NCBI GenBank assembly: GCA_002007465.1
Contig: LNAC01000749.1
Span: 677,070 to 741,069, forward strand
Direction: 5' to 3'
Length of the DNA stretch: 64,000 nucleotides
Origin: Ailurus styani
Taxonomy: Eukaryota; Chordata; Mammalia; Carnivora; Ailuridae
Numbering within the stretch: position 1 is the first letter of the stretch; every line of letters starts with the position of its first letter. A model generated the notes under the pieces. The model saw only the letters and a list, made by a program, of their open reading frames with translations, searched no databases and was not told where the DNA came from. Below are positions 57,206-64,000 of this stretch, piece after piece. The position numbers and the translations under genes were made by a program.

Positions 57206-57601
57206 TGCCACTTGCAACAATGTGGATGGAACTAAAGGGTATCATACTAAGCGAAGTAAATCAGAGAAAGGCAATTATCATATGATCTCAGGGATAAGTG
57301 GAATTTGAGAAACAAGGCAGAGGATCATAGGGAAAGAGAGGAAAAAATATAACCAGATGAAACCAGAGAGGGAGACAAACCATAAGAGACTCTTAATCCC
57401 AGGAAACAAACTGAGGGCTGCTGGAGGGGAGGCAGGCAGGGGGCTGGGGTGGTTGGGTGATGGACACTGGGGAGGGTATGTGCTATGGTGAGTGCTGTGA
57501 ATTGTGTAAGACTGATGATCCACAGACTTGTACCCCTGAAGCAAATAACACATTATATGTTAATAATACAAAAAGAGAAGGATAAGGAAGAAAAAAAAGA
57601 A
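57206..57601 (+). mobile_element. 5'-truncated L1 3' end, sense
   Basis: Contains 'ATCATATGATCTCAGGGATA' and 'CCATAAGAGACTCTTAATCC', ending in an A-rich tail. TSD ACTATAACT at 57197-57205 and 57602-57610. It sits beside an older L1 3' end at 57611-57745. Confidence 0.8.
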
Positions 57602-57610
57602 ACTATAACT

Positions 57611-57745
57611 ATTATGACAACATTGTATGGTGACAGATAACTACTTTTGTAGCATTGTGTACCCGGAGTTGTCCAATCACCATGTTCTACACCTGAAACT
57701 AATGTAACATTGTGTGTCAAGTACACTTCAATTAAAAAAAAATTC
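57611..57745 (+). mobile_element. Older L1 3' end
   Basis: 'CACCTGAAACTAATGTAACA' and an A-run, typical of an L1MA-type 3' end. Confidence 0.6.
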
Positions 57746-58979
57746 AATTATATTTACATTCTGGTTACATTCTTTGGCGGAAATTCAGAGAGGTAACTAC
57801 TCTAAAGCGATGAGGAGAACACATAGTCCCTGAATTGTATAACTTCCTATTTTAAGAAAAGATGAAAGCATCTAGATTTCTTGTTTTCTGTCAAAAGAGG
57901 AATAGTCATTCCTTTTGAAATTCTGCATAGATTCTAATTCTGAATCAGTCTGTCCCTGTGACTTCCTTTTTTTATGCCTTCCCTAAACTAGGTGGTAGAA
58001 TGCTCTGGGGTCTATTCATTCAATATGTGAGATCTGGGTTTTGTGGCATCTGATCACAATGGCCTTGCTTTCTGGACCCTTTGCTGCAACTCTTGTTCCC
58101 ACTCTGATATATCTGCATCCGAAGACTTGAGCTGACTAAAGTCAATAGCAGAAGTGAGCCAAGAGCTTGAAACACTGCAGGGCAAATACTGATACACAGA
58201 GTAGTGAGTCATAATGGGAGACACTGCCCCAGAGGAGTGTGGTGTAGCAGCTGTGACAAATGAGGCCGTGCGATAATAAGAACGGAGGAAGAAAGGGGCT
58301 AAGGCTCCGAATATCTGGGGCTTGGGGATAGTTCTGATTTTCAGCGCTCCCCCGAAGGGATGGAGGGGTATTAGAGGGATTTTTGTCTTTCTTTACTTTC
58401 CCTGAGTCCTGCCTCTGCTGTCGAGTAAGGTGGACAGAGTTAGATGGCCGCATTTCCAAAACTGGTTTCTTTTCTCATAAGGCCCCTTGATTCAAGGCGG
58501 TGCAGGAGAGAGTAGGATGCCCTTGCTAGATTTAACGGCAGTCAGATGAGTTTCGCTTCTGACCTTCGTGGGGAACCTTGCTTGATTCTCGGGTCTAATT
58601 CTTTCTCTTGCCCCCAGCTTTTGTCAGGTTCGATACAACCAGCTTGACTTCTGTCTGATCTGCTGAGCCTCCTGTACTAGCGACGTTATTCTTTTGTTCT
58701 CCAGGCAAGGTTTATGTTCTATTTTAAGGTATGCTTGATATTCCTAGTACATACTTTAGACAAAACAGCTACCAGAAGAGCATATGGGTCTATTAAAGTG
58801 GAAAGTTTTCAAACTGGCATTCCACTGCTGGAGAACACTCCTAGAGAATTAGTTTGCTATATGCAAAGGTATGGGGGAAATCTCTCTCTCCTGCGTTTAA
58901 GTAGTTATGTCAGTAGGATACAGAAATATAGCCCACTTCTATCTTCAATCAGTTACAGCAAAGTATGTAATAATGATAA
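57746..58979 (+). other. KLRG1 intron 3, unique part
   Basis: Scanned for the WIGL-type lectin exon without success; short open frames only. Confidence 0.45.
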
Positions 58980-59105
58980 TAATAGGAAGCTAGTAAATGT
59001 TGAGCACCTACCATGTGCCAGGTATTTTATGTCTATTATTCTCAGTCTTCACGGAACATCCTACAAAATAGAGTTCAACACCTCCATTTACCAAGGAGTG
59101 AATGG
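58980..59105 (+). mobile_element. MIR-like
   Basis: 'GAGCACCTACCATGTGCCAG' and 'CCATTTACCAAGGAG'. Confidence 0.7.
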
Positions 59106-59194
59106 TTGATGAGCAAGAGTTATTGAACAAGTATAAGGCTACAAATCTGGCAGAACTAGATTTTTTTTATTCAGAGCCAGATTTTTATTTATTT

Positions 59195-59413
59195 ATTTAT
59201 TTATTTTTTTTATTATTTTTTTTTTTTTTAGATTTTATTTATTTATTTGACACAGAGAGATTACAAGTAGGCAGAGAGGCAGGCAGAGAGAGAGGAGGAA
59301 GCAGGCTCCCTGCTGAGCAGAGAGCCCGATGCGGGCCTCGATCCCAGGACCCTGAGATCATGACCTGAGCCGAAGGCAGAGGCTTTTAACCCACTGAGCC
59401 ACCCAGGCGCCCC
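59195..59413 (-). mobile_element. CAN-SINE
   Basis: Full-length young antisense copy with CAGATTTTT on both sides. Confidence 0.93.
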
Positions 59414-59454
59414 AGATTTTTTTTTAAAGATTTTTTTAACATCTTTAAAAATTT

Positions 59455-59682
59455 TAATTCCAGTACAGTGTTGTATTAGCTCCAGTTGTACAATATAGTG
59501 ATTCAACAATTCGATACATTACTCAGTGCTCACCATGATTCAGGGTACCCTTAATTCCATTCACCTATTTTATCCATCCCCCCATCCACCTCCCCTCTGG
59601 TAACCATCAGTTCGTTCTCAATAGTTAAGAGTCTGTTTTCTGGTTTGTCTCTGTTTTTGTTTGCGTGTTCATTTGTTTTGTT
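59455..59682 (-). mobile_element. L1 3' fragment, antisense
   Basis: 'CTCAGTGCTCACCATGATTC' and 'AGTTAAGAGTCTGTTTTCTG' match an L1 3'UTR in reverse. Confidence 0.6.
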
Positions 59683-59863
59683 TATTATTTATTGGACAGA
59701 GAGAGAGAGATCACAGGTAGGGTGAGAAGCAGGCAGAGACAGAAGGGGAAGCAGGCTCTCTGCAGAGCAGGGAGCCCGATGCAGGGCTCAATCCCAGGAC
59801 CCTGAGATCATGACCTGAGCCGAAGGCAGAAGCTTTAACCCACTGAGCCACCCAGGCACACCT
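59683..59863 (-). mobile_element. CAN-SINE
   Basis: Antisense copy within or next to the L1 fragment. Confidence 0.9.
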
Positions 59864-60605
59864 CAGCGGCAGATTTTAAACTCTCCATCAGCCAACCTTT
59901 TAAAGTCACTCACAGAAATATTGTATTTGATGGCTTCTAGGTACATCTTGCGCCTGCTGAAAACGAGATGACTTTTCCTATTGTCTGCTGTGCCTTTTCT
60001 ATTCATGTTTTAAAAATTATTTGAAGTTGAAATCTGGGATATATACTATAGGACTCTTGGGATTTAAATATATTTAAAGTGGTGAGATGCTCACTTATTA
60101 TCTTTTTTCTATCTTGGACTTAAATGTTTATTTTATTTTTTAGAAAATAATAAACAAAATGGAAATTGAATCGCTCCGTTATTTCTTCAGTTTTCTGTTT
60201 ACATTTATGGCATCGACTCTGTTGTTTTTCTTGCTCTTTGAATTTATCTTTAGATCTTTAGGTGTATTCAAGTTCTTGATTTTTGTTGTCATGTTTTTCC
60301 GTTAGGCTCAGTTAATTTAGGATGTTAGCATTTGCTTTTAGGTTTTTTGTTGTTGTTGTTGTTTTGTGTTTTTTTTAGCCCCCACTCTCCACCGGCTCAC
60401 AAGAACCAGCCCCTCACTGCTCCCCGGCTTCTCTTAGCCTTTGTTATAGTTATTGGTATGTTATCTTAAAATGGTTGTTGATCAGAAAGTTCCCCATGGA
60501 AGTACTTTGGTTTCCTTAAATCTATTCTGATGCTCCTCACCCTGTGATGACATCTTTCTTCCTTATTATCATAATCTTTATATCACCAGGCTCTTGTTTT
60601 AACAG
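59864..60605 (+). other. Intronic stretch, nothing recognised
   Basis: AT-rich, with a TTG run at 60349-60363. Confidence 0.4.
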
Positions 60606-60621
60606 CCTCTCATTCAGCCTT

Positions 60622-60812
60622 TTTTTTTTTTTAAGATTTTATTTATTTATTTATTTGACACACACAGAGAGAGAGATCACAAGTAGGCTGAGAGGCAGGC
60701 AGAGAGAGAGGAGGAAGCAGGCTCCCCGCTAAGCAGGGAGCCGGATGTGGACCCTGAGATCATGACCTGAGCTGAAGGCAGAGACTTTAACCCAGTGAGC
60801 CACGCAGGTGCC
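60622..60812 (-). mobile_element. CAN-SINE with small deletion
   Basis: TSD CCTCTCATTCAGCCTT (60606-60621) and a one-mismatch copy (60813-60828). The GGGCCTCGATCCCAGG box is missing. Confidence 0.93.
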
Positions 60813-61059
60813 CCTCTCATTCAGTCTTAACCTTCTTTCCTATCAGAGTTTATGACTTTGGGATTGTCCCTATCTTCCTCCTGAACTTTTGATATCGGCT
60901 ATTCTTGTCTTTAGGATTTATATCTAAGTATACTCAGGGCTTCCTTGTTTGGATACTACAATACAAACACTACAGTAAGGTGGTCACCTTCCCCCATATT
61001 TTAAGTAACAGAAAGGGCTTTTTTGGATGTCTTTTAGACAGTCACAGTTGGTTTTTACT

Positions 61060-61190
61060 ACCTTGCTTACTAGCTATGGGGACTTGAGAAATTTTCTTAA
61101 CCTCTTTGACTCTCAATTTCCTCAGGTATAAAGTAGAGAAAGTTCTTTCCAGAATTATTGTGATATTAAATGAGAAAACTCTGTGGAAGT
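61060..61190 (+). mobile_element. MIR-like
   Basis: 'CTCTTTGACTCTCAATTTCC' and 'GTGATATTAAATGAG'. Confidence 0.6.
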
Positions 61191-61599
61191 TCCTTTAACA
61201 TAGTAGGAATCACTGAATTTTAGTTTTTCTTCTTTTCCACTTTAATTCTCCTTGTCGCTCAAAATAAAGCCTAGAGTCAAAATAACTTGCTTTTCTCTTC
61301 TGTCTCCCAAGATGTGAAATTTCAATAAATATGTATCACAAAATAAATTATGACTTGTTGAACTAAGTATTTTTGTTATGAGGAAATCTGAAATATGTTA
61401 GAAAATTCAAAGAAATTCCTGGAAACACAGGGAGATGGTAAGAGAACTGTTTTACTCTGGAGCTGTTATAGTCTGATAATGTCTGTGTTTTTGTCACTGT
61501 TCCCTCATAAACAGAACAAGCAGCAGTTGTGATCTTCACACCAAAGATGTAGGTGTGGTAGATAGGGTAAGATATCTCTCACTATCTTTTTCTTTTTGT

Positions 61600-62035
61600 T
61601 AACATTTTACAAAATTGTGGTGAAATATGTGTAAAACATAAAATATAGCATTTTAACCATTTTCAAGTGTACAATTAAGTGGCATTAAGGAGAGTCACAT
61701 TGTTGTCCGACTGTCACCACTGTTCCTCTCCAGAACTTTCTCATCATCCCAAACCAAAACTCCGTACCCAGTAAACACTGACTTCCCATTCCCCATTACC
61801 CCAACCCCTGGTAACCACTGTTTTACATTTTGTGTCTCTGAATTTGCCTATTATGTCCTTTTCTATCTGGCTTATTTCACAGAGCATGTTTTCAAGGTCC
61901 ATTCGTGCTATAACATGTATCAGAATTTCTTTCCTTTCTATGGCTGACTAATACTCAATTATATGGATATACCACATTGTGTTTATCCATTCATCTGTCA
62001 GTGGACAGGCTCACTGTCTTTTGAAGAGAGTGGTC
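61600..62035 (-). mobile_element. L1 fragment, antisense
   Basis: L1M-type 3'UTR/ORF2 end ('CCATTTTCAAGTGTACAATT'). Degenerate. Confidence 0.55.
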
Positions 62036-62183
62036 TGGTTTACACAGCAAGTCTTAATTTATTTTTAGTATTGTGCACATATACAAAATTATAAGGAATA
62101 TTCATATCAATATTAAACTCTAGTAATTTGTAGCCTGTCAAATTTTCCTTTGATATCTCTTAAAATATCTGTGTGTGTGTGTT

Positions 62184-62382
62184 TTTTTAAAGATTTTATT
62201 TATTTATTTGACACACAGAGAGAGATCAGATCACAAGTAGGCAGAGAGGCAGGCAGAGAGAGAGGAGGAAGCAGGCTTCCCAGCTGAGCAGAGAGCCCAA
62301 TGCAGGGCTCGATCCCAGGACCCTGAGATCATGACCTGAGCCGAAGGCAGAGGCTTTGACCCACTGAACCACCCAGGCACCC
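62184..62382 (-). mobile_element. CAN-SINE with TSD
   Basis: TATCTGTGTGT at 62166 and 62383-62393. Confidence 0.93.
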
Positions 62383-62399
62383 TATCTGTGTGTTTTTAT

Positions 62400-62955
62400 A
62401 TGATACTGATTGCTGTTTGTAAACTGTAAGAATCTGAAAGTCTGGAAACATAGGATAAACCTATTTTTAAATAGTATGTTAGTTACATTTTCAAGTAATA
62501 TGCTCAATATGTTGTTACTCAAACTCTAGAGGCAAAACTCCTCTAGTGCAATAGATCCAGTTGATTTTAGATGGTATGGGTGATCTGTATTGTACTTTTT
62601 TTTTTCAAATTAATAACTACATCTATTGCTTTAAATACTTTACAAGAAAAGGTGTCCAGAGATTGAAGAAAAAAAATATTAATGACATTATTTAAAAATA
62701 CAACAGATACATTTAAAACAGATATATATATTTAGAAATATATGTATCCTATGTTTATAGGTTTTTTGGACACCTTAAGTTTATGTTTTGCTTTTATCAC
62801 ATAACATTATTTCATTACTGTTTTTTCCAAACATTAAATTATTTTAGGTATTTATTTTTTAAGGTTCTATATTATTCTATTTTTGATTATCTACTTTTCT
62901 TATTCTTAGACAAAATTGTACTTATTTCTAATTTTTATTCAGTTAAAGCTTATAT
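62400..62955 (+). other. AT-rich intronic stretch
   Basis: No family or exon recognised. Confidence 0.4.
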
Positions 62956-62961
62956 ATTTTT

Positions 62962-63150
62962 TTAAGATTTATTTATTTATTTGACAGAGAGAGAGATCAC
63001 AAGTAGGCAGAGAGGCAGGCAGAGAGAGAGGAGGAAGCAGGCTCTCTGCCGAGCAGAGAACCCGATGCGGGCCTCGATCCCAGGACCCTGAGATCATGAC
63101 CTGAGCCGAAGGCAGAGGCTTTAACCCACTGAGCCACCCAGGCGCCCTCC
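62962..63150 (-). mobile_element. CAN-SINE
   Basis: Young antisense copy; flanks AGTTAAAGC / AGTTAGAGC. Confidence 0.93.
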
Positions 63151-63573
63151 CAGTTAGAGCATATTTTTATGAATTATTTTTCTTGAAGTCATTTTTTAAG
63201 GATATAGTTCCTAAGATTTAGATGAGCCAAATGAAGATATGACCAAATAACTTTCACATATTATTAGTTTATTTCTATAAGGGTTGAATGTTCTAGGCCT
63301 TAATAATATTTAAGTTACAATTTTAAAATATTACTTGCAAAAGTATGTGGGTGTATAAGCATAAATACTGATCTAAAAAAAAAAGAAAGAAAAATGTATC
63401 TGATTTTATCTGTTTGAGTTCTGTCTTCATCTTGCTTTTAGGTTTGCATAAAATAAGACCAAACATCATAAACTCTAAAGTAAATACAACAAACCTGAGT
63501 CCTTTAGTTCACACCCTCTCTGGAGGACAAGGATTCTGAGTCAACACCCTTGTTTATATTTCTGTGCTGTTTC

Positions 63574-63577
<4 letters not shown>
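63151..63577 (+). other. Intronic stretch, nothing recognised
   Basis: AT-rich; no exon seen. Confidence 0.4.

Positions 63578-63611
<34 letters not shown>
63578..63611. repeat. (CA)17 microsatellite
   Basis: Pure CA run, likely polymorphic. Confidence 0.95.
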
Positions 63612-63613
<2 letters not shown>

Positions 63614-63949
63614 CCATGAGTACATAGAACCTGGGTAATTACAATCTGGTTTTGAGGCTTATTCCAAGTGAGAAGGTTTTCAAGTGAAAGTGGAATAATA
63701 AAAGTTTTCTCTCTCCAGCCTCACCAGTGAGAAGTAGTAAACTGGTCTGATCATGTGACTTAGAATTGTGTGGGTCAAGAGAGTAGTAAATTAGTGCAGG
63801 CTTGGCGTTTTGTATGTGGCACTATCTAACCCCAGCTCTTCAGACTCTACCTGAGGTGTTTGAGCAAATCTTTATTCATTTCTGTGCTTTATTAGTCATC
63901 CCTCTACCTTCAAAATAAGGGGAAGAAAGAAATAGACTTTTTCTTTTTC

Positions 63950-64000
63950 TTTTTTTTAAATTTTATTTTTATTCTTTGCCCAAGGGGTACAGGTCTGTGA
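63950..64000 (-). mobile_element. L1 3' end running off the window
   Basis: T/A-rich tail then 'GGGGTACAGGTCTGTGA', the same L1 3' end as at 41030. Confidence 0.6.

Noticed and set aside
58714..59109. 131-codon frame in KLRG1 intron 3
   Set aside because: Ends in MIR-like sequence, has no splice sites in a suitable frame and no resemblance to a lectin domain.
56270..64000. Remaining KLRG1 lectin exons
   Set aside because: I looked for the WIGLRN-type and C-terminal Cys motifs on the plus strand and found none; they probably lie beyond 64000.

Overview
The window is mammalian nuclear DNA from a carnivoran. Spliced genes with GT-AG introns are embedded in about 44 tRNA-derived CAN-SINE copies, many with intact target-site duplications (TSDs), plus L1, MIR, L2, LTR and DNA-transposon remnants. 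The SINE subfamily (head 'GCGCCTGGGTGGCTCAG', arm 'GGCAGAGAGGCAGGCAGAG') differs from the dog-type consensus as I remember it and looks mustelid-like. That taxonomic call is an inference.

Three protein genes are recognisable, in the order seen on human 12p13. (1) PHC1, plus strand: 13 coding exons from 1291 to 17434, lacking only the first ~40 codons, then a 3'UTR to about 18285. It encodes a Polycomb repressive complex 1 subunit with Gln-rich segments, an HD1 motif, an FCS zinc finger and a C-terminal SAM domain. (2) M6PR, minus strand, tail-to-tail with PHC1: the complete 278-codon reading frame in six coding exons (24254 down to 19861), a 1.5-kb 3'UTR, and a non-coding first exon in a CpG-island promoter at about 28.05-28.3 kb. 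It encodes the cation-dependent mannose-6-phosphate receptor. (3) KLRG1, plus strand: the first three coding exons (50278-50365, 53575-53682, 56099-56268). They encode the cytoplasmic tail, membrane anchor, stalk and first part of the C-type lectin domain; the remaining exons lie beyond the window.

Layout: 1-18.3 kb PHC1; 18.36-28.3 kb M6PR; 27.9-29.3 kb CpG island; 29.3-50.2 kb a repeat-dominated stretch without recognisable coding exons; 50.2-64 kb the 5' part of KLRG1. The repeat-rich part holds nested insertions: a SUMO2 processed pseudogene split by a truncated L1, an L1 split by an LTR that itself carries a SINE, and an L1 split by another LTR plus a SINE. The three genes do not form one pathway (chromatin repression, lysosomal enzyme sorting, NK/T-cell inhibition). 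Their adjacency is conserved synteny.

I found no new multi-gene system. The most interesting readings are in KLRG1: the ITIM consensus around the cytoplasmic tyrosine is lost, the ancestral start codon reads ATA with an ATG two codons upstream in its place, and the stalk has an extra cysteine. M6PR shows an Asn-to-Ser change in its phosphate-binding loop.
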